Below are positions 8,319-17,713 of a DNA stretch of 64,000 nucleotides, one piece after another (position 1 is the first letter of the stretch; every line of letters begins with the position of its first letter). The DNA comes from Chryseosolibacter sp040902445. Its GTDB lineage: Bacteria; Bacteroidota; Bacteroidia; Cytophagales; Cyclobacteriaceae. The stretch is taken from assembly GCA_040902445.1 (NCBI GenBank), contig JBBDXJ010000305.1:5179-69178 (forward strand), read 5' to 3'. Under the pieces are notes generated by a model. It saw nothing but the letters and a program-made list of their open reading frames with translations. It ran no database searches and was not told where the DNA came from. The translations under genes and the position numbers were made by a program.

Positions 8319-9116
8319 TCACTCTACAAAGTCTTTCTGGTCTTCCGGTAGTCCTTTTCTATTGTACTCATAAAGCCTGACATATTTAAAAAAAGTCATT
8401 GACGCGGAGATACTGCAAAAAAGAAAACCATAATAGCCATCCAGGAATCCCAGTTGAAAAAGGTAACTTTTTACGAACCTGAAAAGCGGACTAAAGATCA
8501 CGTTAATAACAAAGAGTGGCTTTCCATGATTCTTATATTTTGCCCTGGCGGCAATTTCAGCAAACTTATACGACTGTTGCAAATGTTCATCAACTGTGAG
8601 ATAAGCATAGTGCAGAAGATTACCTTTTAATGTTTTGCTTTTATTTTTTGGAATATGTACGAAATCATGCGGGTCTGTTCCTCCCCATTGGGTTTTTCTG
8701 CGATCCCAAAGTCTTATTTTTCTTTCCGGGTTCCATCCTGAAAAATGCATCCATTTGCCACAATAGTTATTGAAGCGGTTAAGGGAATATCCATCCACAT
8801 CGCCCCAAACTTTTTTAACTTCCAGGAGGGATTGTTTGAGTTCAACGGAAAGCCTTTCGTCAGCATCGAGAGCCAGGATATGATCGTAGGTTGCCTGCCG
8901 AACAGCGTAATTTTTCTGTGCCACATATCCTTCAAAGGCATGGCTGATAAACTTAACGGGATACCGGCTACAGATCTCCTGTGTGCAGTCTGTTGAATAT
9001 GAATCCACAACTACAATTTCATCGGCAATACCCATTAATGATCTTATGCAAGACTCGATTTTCTTCTCCTCGTTAAATGTAATGATCGTGGCAGATATCT
9101 TAATAGGGCCAGACAT
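8319..9116 (-). CDS. Family 2 glycosyltransferase, WaaE/KdtX-like
   Basis: 265 residues. GT-A fold: ISATIITFNEEKKIESCIRSL at the start, EIVVVDSYSTDCTQEIC for nucleotide binding, and LALDADERLS as the DxD-type metal site, followed by HFSGWNPERKIRLWDRRK and HAYLTVDEHLQQSYKFAE, typical of the WaaE/KdtX branch that adds a sugar to lipopolysaccharide core. A hydrophobic stretch near 205-240 may hold it to the membrane. Part of the co-directional glycosyltransferase group from 13050 to 7992. Confidence 0.9.
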   Translation of the reverse strand: MSGPIKISATIITFNEEKKIESCIRSLMGIADEIVVVDSYSTDCTQEICSRYPVKFISHAFEGYVAQKNYAVRQATYDHILALDADERLSVELKQSLLEVKKVWGDVDGYSLNRFNNYCGKWMHFSGWNPERKIRLWDRRKTQWGGTDPHDFVHIPKNKSKTLKGNLLHYAYLTVDEHLQQSYKFAEIAARAKYKNHGKPLFVINVIFSPLFRFVKSYLFQLGFLDGYYGFLFCSISASMTFFKYVRLYEYNRKGLPEDQKDFVE

Positions 9117-9203
9117 TATCCAATTTCATTAGTGGTTCCATTTTCGACTGTTTATGAGACACGGTATTGTACAATATAGTTGGAACGATTATTTCGATTC
9201 CGA

Positions 9204-9947
9204 TCACATTTTACTTTCAGTTTCATTAAAGGTTATGTTATGCAGCTTTTTGTGATAATTCCGACTGTTAACGCCTGCATAGGGATCGAGCAAACTGCCG
9301 ACATCCAGAATAAAACCGCGAAAACTGCCATGCAGTTCATCGATAAACCAGTTGGACGTCATTCCCGCACAAAATAAAATTACTTCAGGTTGTTTCATCC
9401 TGATGATTTCTTTAATATCCCGCAATATTCTATCGCGTTCAAGCCAGCAATTTTTTCCGGGGACCTCACAAAACTCAAAATGAAAAAGGGTCAGTTTTTT
9501 AAGATGCGCAGGTCCTGCCAACAACACATTCTTCTCTGCGAGGATTGTAAAAAAAGATTTTATTTGGCCATTACCACTGGCATCGTGGAAAGCGTCTGCG
9601 TTAAGCCATTCCCGAAAGATCCCGTTATTTTTTAAATAGGAGTCAATTTCGCGGCCCAACAACTTATGGTAGGCCAACTTCTGCATACCCATCAGGTAAG
9701 GAGGATTCGAAACCAGAATTTTGTGAAGCGACTCCCTCATGGAAGAAAAATACAAATGACCGTCACAATTGGCTTCATTCTCGTTTCTTAGAGCAAAAAC
9801 CGACTCCCATTCCCCATCGCCCCATCGCGAAAAAGCAAAAGTTTCATTGTTTTCCAACTTTTTCAATAAAACAGCATACGAACGGGTTGCCGGCGGTAGT
9901 TTGATCAACCTTCCAGGGCGAAAATAGTTTTTAATTTTTTTGAGCAT
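9204..9947 (-). CDS. Putative GT-D fold glycosyltransferase (DUF1792-like)
   Basis: 247 residues from MLKKIKNYFRP; this start overlaps the end of the preceding gene by 17 bases, which fits coupled translation. The FSRWGDGEWESVF segment near residue 40 matches the FGDGEF-type motif of DUF1792 transferases, whose fold is called GT-D. Later segments ILAEKNVLLAGPAHLKKL and EVILFCAGMTSNWFIDEL fit the Rossmann-like core. It would add a hexose during polysaccharide assembly. Assignment rests on motif memory and operon context, so it is moderate. It is followed by 87 bases before the next transferase. Confidence 0.65.
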   Translation of the reverse strand: MLKKIKNYFRPGRLIKLPPATRSYAVLLKKLENNETFAFSRWGDGEWESVFALRNENEANCDGHLYFSSMRESLHKILVSNPPYLMGMQKLAYHKLLGREIDSYLKNNGIFREWLNADAFHDASGNGQIKSFFTILAEKNVLLAGPAHLKKLTLFHFEFCEVPGKNCWLERDRILRDIKEIIRMKQPEVILFCAGMTSNWFIDELHGSFRGFILDVGSLLDPYAGVNSRNYHKKLHNITFNETESKM

Positions 9948-10785
9948 AATTACTTTCCGGTGTTTTTTGTTGCACAAGACCATAAGGCGTAAAAAACTGC
10001 CTCTCCCGTTTCACCTTTTCAAAGATCTCAAGATTTTTTTCAGGCCGTGCCAGTTTCGCGTGATGAATATGATATTGAACCGCCATATTCTTAACCATCT
10101 TGATCTTTACATCATTCCACATCAGGCGCAATTCAATATCAGAATCCTCCCCTACTGCAGGAGCCCGGTAACGTTCATCAAACCCGTTAATAGCCTGCAG
10201 ATCTTCTTTATGGACAGAGAAATTTGAGCCCAGCACTCCCGTCATGGATCGGTTCAGGAACTTTCGGAGAAATTCACTTTTGATAAAGATGCCCTTAATC
10301 ACATGAGATGATTTTCCGAAAATGCCGTCAGCAAGTAAAGCAGGGATAAATCGATTTTCCAGGTACCCGTCTTTTATCTTATCAGCAGTTAGCGACCGGC
10401 TTATTTTCTCAGACAAGTATACACGCCTTCCAGCGAGAAGCACACGCGATTCACGGTTATTAAAGTGCTCTTCGATAAATTTCCGGTGAGGAATACAATC
10501 ACCATCCATAAAGATCAAATAGGAGCTTCGGCTTTTCCTGATTGCCTCGTTGAATATTGTTGTTTTCCTGAATCCCTCATCTTCGTGCCAAAGGTGTTGA
10601 ACGGACAAAGATGAATGCCGCATAATTTCTTTAATTTCATCCACTACCGGAATCTTTGATCCATCATCGGCAATGATCGCTTCGAAATCTTGAAACGATT
10701 GACGTTCCAGGGCAGCAAGAATCAGTTTGAGGTACTCAATTTTATTATAAAAAGAAATAACCAGAGAAACCCGTATCGTCTTCAT
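9931..10785 (-). CDS. Family 2 glycosyltransferase, chondroitin-synthase-like
   Basis: 284 residues. VSLVISFYNKIEYLKLILAAL and FEAIIADDGS give the nucleotide-sugar site, SSYLIFMDGDCIPH the DxD motif, and the C-terminal half with INGFDERYRAPAVGEDSDIELRL matches the Glyco_transf_7C type found in two-domain polymerases. Substrate unknown. The ATG overlaps the stop of the upstream gene by four bases (ATGA), and its own end overlaps the start of the GT-D gene. Confidence 0.88.
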   Translation of the reverse strand: MKTIRVSLVISFYNKIEYLKLILAALERQSFQDFEAIIADDGSKIPVVDEIKEIMRHSSLSVQHLWHEDEGFRKTTIFNEAIRKSRSSYLIFMDGDCIPHRKFIEEHFNNRESRVLLAGRRVYLSEKISRSLTADKIKDGYLENRFIPALLADGIFGKSSHVIKGIFIKSEFLRKFLNRSMTGVLGSNFSVHKEDLQAINGFDERYRAPAVGEDSDIELRLMWNDVKIKMVKNMAVQYHIHHAKLARPEKNLEIFEKVKRERQFFTPYGLVQQKTPESNYAQKN

Positions 10786-11894
10786 ATAACTTTACTTAAT
10801 ACCTCCTGATAAACCTTATATGTTTTGGAAGAAGTCTCCTCCTTAGAAAACTTTTTTACAAACCCGTAGGCCTGGTCAATTAATCTCTCACGCAGCTGCC
10901 TGTCTGTTAACAAACGAATGACATTCTCGGAAAGTTTGGCGGAATCTTTTACAGGTGCCAATAAACCGGTTTCAAGATGTCTGACAATTTCAGGAATTCC
11001 ACCAGCATCCGTAGCCACCACCGGTATACGAGCTAAAAAGGCATCAAGGAGCGAAGTACCGAGCCCCTCTTCTTTTGAAGTCATGAGAAAAATATCAGAA
11101 GAGGCCAGAATAATCGCCACGTCTTTGCGATACCCAGCGAACCTGACATGGTTATCCAATGCTTTAGTCTGCACGTAATTTTTCAAAACCAGAGACAATG
11201 GGCCATCGCCGATAATCAGACCCTGAACGGCGTTGCCCGAGGCGACCAATCTCTCGATGGTGTCGACAAACGTAAAGTGATCTTTCGAGGCGTCAATAGC
11301 GCCAATGCTGGCGATGATAACTCTTTCAGGATCGAGATTAAACTCGTTAACCAGGAATTTCCTATCCGGTTTTATGTTGGTGAATTTACCTAAATCAATA
11401 CCACTGTAGATTGTGATGCATTTCGATCTATCGCGGACATAATGCTGCATAATCGTCATAATTTTTTCAGATACGCAAAGGATCTTTTTTATTTGATTCT
11501 GGTTGTATTTCCATCTGGAAAAAATATTTTTGCCCGGAAGAAATGCAACCCTTCTGCTTAACACCATGGGAACCCTGTTACCATAGAATGTACTCAGAAC
11601 ACCTACCCCCTGCGCCTTGGAAGTATGCAGATGAATAATGTCAATCTTTTCGTTCCGGCAAATTTTATTGATTTTAAAGGCCGAAAAAAAGTCCATTGAA
11701 TTCGAAAATCTAACTGTATAGCAGGATATTTTTTTTTCCCGCGAAAAATGCTCGAGGCGCGAGCCTGCTCTTACCGCCAAAACATTTTTTACATTCTTGT
11801 GCAAAAGATCTTCCAGCAGGTAAGCAACCTGTTGCTCACCGCCGCGCCAACCTTCTTCCGAACTCATGTGAAGTACCCGCATCTCGCGATCCAA
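10782..11894 (-). CDS. Family 4 glycosyltransferase (GT-B)
   Basis: 370 residues with the GT-B layout. The N-terminal half opens MRVLHMSSEEGWRGGEQQ (glycine-rich acceptor loop) and has IDIIHLHTSKAQG; the C-terminal half has VIIASIGAIDASKDHFTFVD, the FAGYRKDV segment and the donor-binding EX7E-type stretch SKEEGLGTSLLDAF followed by PVVATDAGGIPEIV. A retaining transferase for surface polysaccharide is likely. The start could also be Met5. 22 bases separate it from the previous transferase in the same direction. Confidence 0.9.
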   Translation of the reverse strand: MDREMRVLHMSSEEGWRGGEQQVAYLLEDLLHKNVKNVLAVRAGSRLEHFSREKKISCYTVRFSNSMDFFSAFKINKICRNEKIDIIHLHTSKAQGVGVLSTFYGNRVPMVLSRRVAFLPGKNIFSRWKYNQNQIKKILCVSEKIMTIMQHYVRDRSKCITIYSGIDLGKFTNIKPDRKFLVNEFNLDPERVIIASIGAIDASKDHFTFVDTIERLVASGNAVQGLIIGDGPLSLVLKNYVQTKALDNHVRFAGYRKDVAIILASSDIFLMTSKEEGLGTSLLDAFLARIPVVATDAGGIPEIVRHLETGLLAPVKDSAKLSENVIRLLTDRQLRERLIDQAYGFVKKFSKEETSSKTYKVYQEVLSKVI

Positions 11895-11916
11895 ATATTA
11901 TCTTACTGTTAATCGT

Positions 11917-13050
11917 TTACTGTTTATAAACATCCATAATTTTCTTTCCAATCACCGCTGGCTCAAACCGCTGAATGTAATTATACGAACCGGAAACCAT
12001 CGACCTTGCCAGGGTTGGATCCAATAAAACTTTATTGATCTCAAATGCCAGCACTTCTTCATTATGGGGATCAACAAAAATCGAAGAAGGCCCGGCTGCT
12101 TCCGTAAAACAGGAACCAATGGAAGTAATGACAGGCACACCCGACTCAATAGCTTCAATCAGAGGAATACCAAAACCCTCAAACAGCGAAGGGTAAATGA
12201 ATAGTTTTGCCTTTTGATAGATTGCAGGAAATTCATTGAAGTGGACATTTTGCGGAAAGAATATAGTATCCAATACATTGAGCTGTTTTGCCACTGCCAA
12301 AACCTCTTTAAAGTATTTCGTCGGGCGGCCAAGAATCACAAGAGGTATCCGTGCTTCTTTGGGTAGTAAGGAAAGCGCTTTTATCAGTACGAGCAAGTTT
12401 TTTCGCTTCTCTATAGTGCCAACATTCAGAATATAATCACTGGGTAGTTTATATTTATTTCTTACGGTCTCAATTTCTGAAAAAGATAGTTTTCGTTTGA
12501 AGTTCGGATGCGATCCCTGATAAATTATTTCGATCCTGGATTCAGCGATCTTCAAAAATTCCAACAAGTCGGCTTTGGTTTGTTCACTTATGGCAATGAT
12601 CTTGTCCGCTTTATCACAGGCGAATTTTAACTTCTTCTTATAGATCGCAATGTCTATTGGATTGTAAAATTGAGGAAAGCGGTAAAAGATCAGGTCATGA
12701 ACCGTGACGATCTTTTTTATTTTTTTTGGCAGATCCACAGGTAATTCCTGGCTTAAACCGTGAAATACATGAAGGTCCTGCATACTGGATTCTTTACTTA
12801 TTCCCCACGTCCTCCAGAGACTGGTGGTCCGGAAAAATTTATACCAGTTGCCAGGTGTAATTACGCTTATATTCGGCTTTTTAAGGATATCGAGGGTGTC
12901 ATTATGGAGAGGATCACGCGGTGTGTATAGATAGTATTGATCATCAGGGAAATGGTTGCTCAACGCCCGCACCACAAACCGGCTATAGTTGCCTAATCCG
13001 GTATTGTTAGTAAAAAATCTTTTCGCTTCAAAACCAATATTCATGCTCAA
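11917..13050 (-). CDS. Family 4 glycosyltransferase (GT-B), first gene of cluster
   Basis: 377 residues. N-terminal GLGNYSRFVVRAL loop, VHDLIFYRFPQFYNPIDIAIYKKKL and ADKIIAISEQTKADLLEFL, then LNVGTIEKRKNLLVLIKAL and YPSLFEGFGIPLIEAIESGVPVITS, the donor-site EX7E segment. This pattern is close to the mannosyltransferases of the GT4 family. It is the most upstream gene of the minus-strand glycosyltransferase run; the 105 bases between it and ppa hold no gene, so its promoter probably lies there or ahead of ppa. Confidence 0.9.
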   Translation of the reverse strand: MSMNIGFEAKRFFTNNTGLGNYSRFVVRALSNHFPDDQYYLYTPRDPLHNDTLDILKKPNISVITPGNWYKFFRTTSLWRTWGISKESSMQDLHVFHGLSQELPVDLPKKIKKIVTVHDLIFYRFPQFYNPIDIAIYKKKLKFACDKADKIIAISEQTKADLLEFLKIAESRIEIIYQGSHPNFKRKLSFSEIETVRNKYKLPSDYILNVGTIEKRKNLLVLIKALSLLPKEARIPLVILGRPTKYFKEVLAVAKQLNVLDTIFFPQNVHFNEFPAIYQKAKLFIYPSLFEGFGIPLIEAIESGVPVITSIGSCFTEAAGPSSIFVDPHNEEVLAFEINKVLLDPTLARSMVSGSYNYIQRFEPAVIGKKIMDVYKQ

Positions 13051-13155
13051 GGGTGCCCCAGGGATTATTGTGGCAAGATCAATAACTCAGGCCAATAATT
13101 CAACTTACTGTGGGCAGCAAGTCAATATTTCCCTGACGTCTTCGCCCCAGCTATT

Positions 13156-13710
13156 TTACCTGCTGGATTCTAAATTACTACTAAACGTTTTCTGATAATG
13201 CTGTGCGCTGGATTCAATAACGGCGTAAGCCTGTTCCTTCGGTAAGAATTCGTTGATAACCACTTTTTTGTTTTCCAGGGTCTTGTAGTTCTCAAAAAAA
13301 TGGCGCAGTTCAGAAAGCAAATGATCAGGGAGATCTTTCACATTATCTATGTGGCTGACACTTGGGTCCTGTTCAGCCACAGCAATAATTTTTTCATCGG
13401 CTTCTCCGCGATCTACCATCTGCATCACACCAATCACTTTCGAAGGTATTAAACACAAGGGCACTACCGATACCTGCGTGAGCACCACAATATCAAGCGG
13501 ATCACCATCGCCACCCAGGGTCTGGGGAATGAATCCATAATTCAGGGGATAGTACATGGAGGCATAGATCACCCGGTCTAATTTGATCAGACCGCTTTCT
13601 TTGTCAATTTCATATTTTGCTCTTGAGCCCCGGGGGATTTCAATTATGCCATTCACATAGGCTGGCGGGTCTTTACCAACTGCAACCTGGTGCCAGGGGT
13701 GTTGTATCAT
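13156..13710 (-). CDS. ppa: Inorganic pyrophosphatase, family I
   Basis: 184 residues, the length of soluble family I enzymes. EIPRGSRAKYEIDKESG, YPLNYGFIPQT and the signature DGDPLDIVVLT carry the metal-binding aspartates. It hydrolyses pyrophosphate to phosphate in the cytoplasm, pulling biosynthetic reactions such as the sugar activations that feed the transferases downstream. It stands alone between the efflux operon and the glycosyltransferase cluster. Confidence 0.96.
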   Translation of the reverse strand: MIQHPWHQVAVGKDPPAYVNGIIEIPRGSRAKYEIDKESGLIKLDRVIYASMYYPLNYGFIPQTLGGDGDPLDIVVLTQVSVVPLCLIPSKVIGVMQMVDRGEADEKIIAVAEQDPSVSHIDNVKDLPDHLLSELRHFFENYKTLENKKVVINEFLPKEQAYAVIESSAQHYQKTFSSNLESSR

Positions 13711-13823
13711 ATCGAAAATAATTTTAGCAAAAACATTCGCAAACGATGACTGACAAATTACGAATGATCAAGCACAAATGAAGGGAGGTTAGATCAAATT
13801 TACACCTCACCCGTTTTCAGACT

Positions 13824-15197
13824 TCATTCTTTTTTCGGCTCTTCTTTTTTAATAGGCCGGATCTTCTCCCCTTCCTTTAGCCTTGTGGAAACCACCAGGA
13901 AAGGGCCGGTCACCACTTCCGTACTGTCACTCATTTCGGAGAGGATCTCAATATTATCGTAATCGCTGATACCGGTTTTGACCTCCTTCATTTTGGCGGT
14001 TCCATTTTCATTGACAAAAATGACCACCTTTGTTTCTTTCCCTGCCGGTGGTTGATTGTTCTGCGGTGTTTGACTCGCGTTACGGTTTGGAGGGCCATCC
14101 TGACTGGGCGCGTCTTTTAGCTGGTTGGGATTGCGTGTAGTTACCGCTGCTAAGGGCACCGCCAATACATTTTCCTTGCGCGTAGTAATAATATCAGCGC
14201 TGGCCGTCATACCGGGGCGGAAAGGAAATCTGTTGCCGGCTTTAACGAGATCCTGATAAGACGTATCCAGGATCAATATGCGCACTTCAAATTCAGTGAT
14301 CGCATCGGCCGACGTTTTATCTTTAGCTGTGTTTGCGATCAAAGTGACCACGCCCTCAAATTCTTTGTCAGTACTCGCATAGGAATCCACATCAATAATT
14401 GCTGTGTCGCCGACGGAAACCCTGACAATATCATTTTCATTTACATCGACCCTGACCTCCATTACATTCAGGTCGGCAATACGCAGCATCTCCGTTCCTG
14501 TCATGGTAGCGGTTCCAACCACGCGTTCTCCTTTCTTCACGATCAATTTGGAAACAATTCCATCCATGGGCGCGATCACGGAGGTTTTGCGGAAATTTTC
14601 CCGCGCTTCCCTAACGGAGGCTTCCGTACTTTGAATAATAAATCTGGAAGCTTCAACCGATTTCTCTGCAGCCGTAACATCGGTTTTCGCTATTTCATAG
14701 TTCTGCTTCGCCATCTGCCAGTCAGCTTCCGAGATAACTTTTTCTTTCCACAGTGTTTCCTGGCGCTTGTAATCCTGCTCCGCGCGGATGAACTGCGCTT
14801 TGGACGCGTTCAGGTTCGCCTCCGATTGCGCAAGGTTTGCGCGCTGCTGGCTCAATGAAGCCTGCGCTCTTTGCAACTGACTTTCCCAGGTGTCGGGCCG
14901 GATCTTTACCAGAAGTTGTCCGCGCTTCACCGAATCACCTTCCTCCACCAGCAAATCTATGATCTCGCCTGAAACCTCGGGAGCAATCTTTACTTCGGTA
15001 ACCGGTTGCACGGTTCCTGACGCACTAACCTTCTCGACAATGGTCACCCGCTTCACTTTTGCCAACTCAACTTCCAGCTCCTTCGGCTTGCCAATCCATC
15101 CCGCGGATTTGGCGGCAACGAGAAAAATAATAATGACCAATAATGCTCCAATGAGCATATAAATCATCTTGTTAGATTTTTGTTTTTGTTTTGCCAT
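13824..15197 (-). CDS. HlyD/MacA-like periplasmic adaptor of an efflux system
   Basis: 457 residues. One N-terminal membrane span (about 10-30, YMLIGALLVIIIFLVAAKSAG), a lipoyl half-motif (ASGTVQPVTEVKIAPEVSGEI, EEGDSVKRGQLL), a long coiled-coil hairpin rich in Q, A and S, the second lipoyl half (VIAPMDGIVSKLIVKKGERVVG), beta-barrel and C-terminal membrane-proximal parts, and a Pro/Gln/Asn-rich linker near 370. It bridges an inner-membrane pump and TolC. It follows the TolC gene by 11 bases. No MacB-like ATPase or RND pump follows; the next gene is ppa, so the pump must be encoded elsewhere. Confidence 0.92.
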   Translation of the reverse strand: MAKQKQKSNKMIYMLIGALLVIIIFLVAAKSAGWIGKPKELEVELAKVKRVTIVEKVSASGTVQPVTEVKIAPEVSGEIIDLLVEEGDSVKRGQLLVKIRPDTWESQLQRAQASLSQQRANLAQSEANLNASKAQFIRAEQDYKRQETLWKEKVISEADWQMAKQNYEIAKTDVTAAEKSVEASRFIIQSTEASVREARENFRKTSVIAPMDGIVSKLIVKKGERVVGTATMTGTEMLRIADLNVMEVRVDVNENDIVRVSVGDTAIIDVDSYASTDKEFEGVVTLIANTAKDKTSADAITEFEVRILILDTSYQDLVKAGNRFPFRPGMTASADIITTRKENVLAVPLAAVTTRNPNQLKDAPSQDGPPNRNASQTPQNNQPPAGKETKVVIFVNENGTAKMKEVKTGISDYDNIEILSEMSDSTEVVTGPFLVVSTRLKEGEKIRPIKKEEPKKE

Positions 15198-15208
15198 TGA
15201 TTGGGGTA

Positions 15209-16660
15209 TTAAAATCCGAGGGGTTTACCTTGATAGAAGTCGAGTACTTTTTTCCTGAAAATGAATTCGTATTTTCCGCGCGCCAGATCACTCCTCGCCT
15301 GAAAAAGATCGTTCTCCGCTACCTGATACTCCACGTAATTGGATGCACCTATGTCAAAACGTTGCTTGGCCATCCGATAGGCTTCTTCACGTGCCTGCAC
15401 CTGCCGCAGGGAGGAGTTGTGGGACTTCGAGGCAGCAATAGCATTGTTGTAAGAGGTTTCAACGTTCTGCCTAAGGGTGTTGTCGACTTCGCGTGCTGTG
15501 ATCTTAGCCTGTTCGTTGCTGATCATGGCGCGTTGTAAGTTTGACCGTGCGCTAAAACCATTGAAAATCGGGATGGATAATGTCAGGCTCACGGACTTAT
15601 AAATATTGTCTTTCACCTGGTCGTTGAATCCATAGATCTCGCGGAAAGATCCGGTGGGCTGAAGCCCATAGATCGGGGCGTTGGTTCCCTGAACAAAATA
15701 GCCTGTCTCTGTCTGGTTGAATCCGCCATCGGGTACAAATCGTGTGGCGGATGAACTTGAATAATTGGTGTTGATCGATCCGCTAACACTCAACCGCGGA
15801 TAGAGGTTACCTCGCACGGCCTTCACGCCATAGTAAGAACTTTCAATGCGCAATTTTGAACTTTCAATCTCAGGCATGGTGCCTTTTGCTATCAGATAAA
15901 TTTCCTCACGCGTCTGGTCGAGTACAAGATCTTCAGTGCTGATCAGGGGTGTCTCAACCTCGAAATTGTCCGTGGCTGGACGTTGTAATGCCTGTTGCAA
16001 TTGAAGCAATGACAAATTGAGAGCGTTCTCCTGATTGATCAGATTCAATTCATTGGTTGCCACCTGAGCATCCAGGTTCAATTCATCGGATTTAGGAAGA
16101 GAACCTGCTGCTACCAGTTTCTGCGTTCGCTCAAATTGTTGCTGGCTTGAAGAAAGCTGGAGCCTGGCATTTTCCACGAGCTCTTTATTGAAAACCACAT
16201 TGACAAAAAGCGATATCACATTTAAGGATACATCATTTCTCGACTTTGCAAGATCCTGTTCTGATGCCTCAAGTTCCAGATTGGATTGTTTAATCGTATT
16301 TTGAATCCGGAAACCGTTAAAAAGGGTAACACCGCTACTCGCTCCAAGGCTGGTGAAACCATTGCGCTGGGAAGAAACAAACTGGTTGGTAACAGGATCT
16401 ATACCACGACCCCAGTTATAACCATATGAACCCTGGGTGTTGGCTGATGGCAACATCGCTAATTTTGATTGACGCTTATCTATACTACTCAATTCAACAT
16501 CAAGTTCACTTCTCTTCACCTGCAGGTTATTGGCCAGCGCATAGTCAACACACTCACGCAGCGTCCAGAATGCATCTCCGGCAGTAGTATCTGCTTGTTG
16601 CGCCAGGGTGTTAAACCAGATAGAAAATAAAAAAAAGATGAGTAGGACTTTTGCTTTCAT
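15209..16660 (-). CDS. TolC-family outer membrane efflux protein
   Basis: 483 residues with a signal peptide (MKAKVLLIFFLFSIWFNTLAQ). The body begins WTLRECVDYALANNLQVKRSELDVELSS, the classic TolC opening, and has the internal repeat with long alternating helices (SSQQQFERTQKLVAAGSLPKSDELNL; ARSNLQRAMISNEQAKITAREVDNTLRQNVETSYNNA). It should form the outer-membrane channel for the HlyD adaptor downstream. The start is 1 base after the stop of the serine dehydratase gene, so all three are probably one transcript. Confidence 0.92.
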   Translation of the reverse strand: MKAKVLLIFFLFSIWFNTLAQQADTTAGDAFWTLRECVDYALANNLQVKRSELDVELSSIDKRQSKLAMLPSANTQGSYGYNWGRGIDPVTNQFVSSQRNGFTSLGASSGVTLFNGFRIQNTIKQSNLELEASEQDLAKSRNDVSLNVISLFVNVVFNKELVENARLQLSSSQQQFERTQKLVAAGSLPKSDELNLDAQVATNELNLINQENALNLSLLQLQQALQRPATDNFEVETPLISTEDLVLDQTREEIYLIAKGTMPEIESSKLRIESSYYGVKAVRGNLYPRLSVSGSINTNYSSSSATRFVPDGGFNQTETGYFVQGTNAPIYGLQPTGSFREIYGFNDQVKDNIYKSVSLTLSIPIFNGFSARSNLQRAMISNEQAKITAREVDNTLRQNVETSYNNAIAASKSHNSSLRQVQAREEAYRMAKQRFDIGASNYVEYQVAENDLFQARSDLARGKYEFIFRKKVLDFYQGKPLGF

Positions 16661-16661
16661 G

Positions 16662-17339
16662 CTAACGATCTATGTCAGGTATATAAATGATTTCCTTTAT
16701 CCAGTTGAGACTGTGCAGATATTGCAGCGTTATGGGCTTTAGCCCGGAGTCCATTTCAATTACCAGGCAGGCAATATCATTCTTTCCTTTACGGGACACT
16801 GACATCGTAGCGATATTGCAATCGTCGTGAGCCAGTACACCCGAAATAAAAGCAATACTTCCCTTCACATCTCCGGCAGTGATGATCAGCGTGTGAAGAC
16901 TCGCGCTGAAATCACCTTTAAATCCATTTACTTCGGCAATATTGATCAATCCTCCACCTTTGCTTTCCGCGAGAACCTCAATCGTCTTATTGCCTTTCTT
17001 TAAAGTCAGCTTGATCGTATTGGGATGCAGTGCAGAAGCATTTCCAATGGATTTGAAATTAAACTTCAGACCTTCCGTTGGAGCAATTTCCAAGGCATCT
17101 TTGATGCGTTTATCATCAGTTTTATAATCCAGAAGACCGGCAATAATTGCCCGGTCGCTTCCATGGCCTTCATACGTCCGGGCAAATGAATTATAAAAAA
17201 TGATGTCCGCCTGATCCGGCTTATCCCCTAAAAGTTTTCGGGCCGCACGCCCGATCCGTACAACCCCGGCAGTGTGGGAGCTTGAAGGGCCTATCATGAC
17301 CGGTCCGATCATATCAAAAACACTGCTTTTCTCTGCCAT
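16662..17339 (-). CDS. sdaAB: L-serine dehydratase, iron-sulfur type, beta chain
   Basis: 225 residues. The N-terminal beta-chain domain opens SVFDMIGPVMIGPSSSHTAGVVRIGRAARKLLG and has YEGHGSDRAIIAGLLDYK; the last 75 residues (HTLIITAGDVKGSIAFISGVLAHDDCNIATMSVSRKGKND) form an ACT-type regulatory domain. With the 4Fe-4S alpha chain it converts serine to pyruvate and ammonia. The alpha-chain gene is not in the window, so it must be elsewhere. Linkage to an efflux pair is unusual but the 1-base spacing to tolC is firm. Confidence 0.87.
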   Translation of the reverse strand: MAEKSSVFDMIGPVMIGPSSSHTAGVVRIGRAARKLLGDKPDQADIIFYNSFARTYEGHGSDRAIIAGLLDYKTDDKRIKDALEIAPTEGLKFNFKSIGNASALHPNTIKLTLKKGNKTIEVLAESKGGGLINIAEVNGFKGDFSASLHTLIITAGDVKGSIAFISGVLAHDDCNIATMSVSRKGKNDIACLVIEMDSGLKPITLQYLHSLNWIKEIIYIPDIDR

Positions 17340-17713
17340 TTGGGTTCAATACGCAATCTGTCGACAAAAAGATGTGAAAGTTACAGGAATTGTGCGCGTA
17401 AAGTTAAAGTTTAGACTGGAATATTGTCCCAAGTCGATAGTCCATGGTCCATAGTCCACAGTAAATGGTCACGGCTGAATGATTAACGCTGGCCACAAAG
17501 TGAGTACGTTCGCAAAGATCCGAAATGCAGGTTTTTACTGAACTGTTAGTCCATAAACTATTTTTATATATTTAGCAAAAAACGGGTTAAATCCCAGGAA
17601 AGAGCTGAAAATATTGGAGTCAAGAGAACCCGGGAGAGAGCGAAAATTGTCAATTGCTCAATTGCCTGCCCGATTAAGCTTAGCGCAGGCGGGCCAAATT
17701 GAGCAATTGTTTT
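17340..17713. repeat. Gene-free stretch with two repeat elements
   Basis: No credible gene. Bases 17433-17460 carry a tandem TCCATGGTCC/ATAGTCCA element that recurs at 60990-61018 and, inverted, at 61086-61114. Bases 17651-17709 hold a long palindrome: CAATTGCTCAATT at 17651 pairs with AATTGAGCAATTG at 17697-17709, enclosing GCCTGCC and GCAGGC arms. The core AAGCTTAGCGCAGGC recurs at 31331 with one base inserted. Such short interspersed palindromes resemble REP-type elements; mobility is not shown. Confidence 0.6.

Noticed and set aside
17340..17713. tRNA or other known RNA gene in the palindromic stretch
   Set aside because: The pairing gives long simple hairpins, not a cloverleaf, and there is no T-loop sequence; the same core recurs elsewhere as a repeat.
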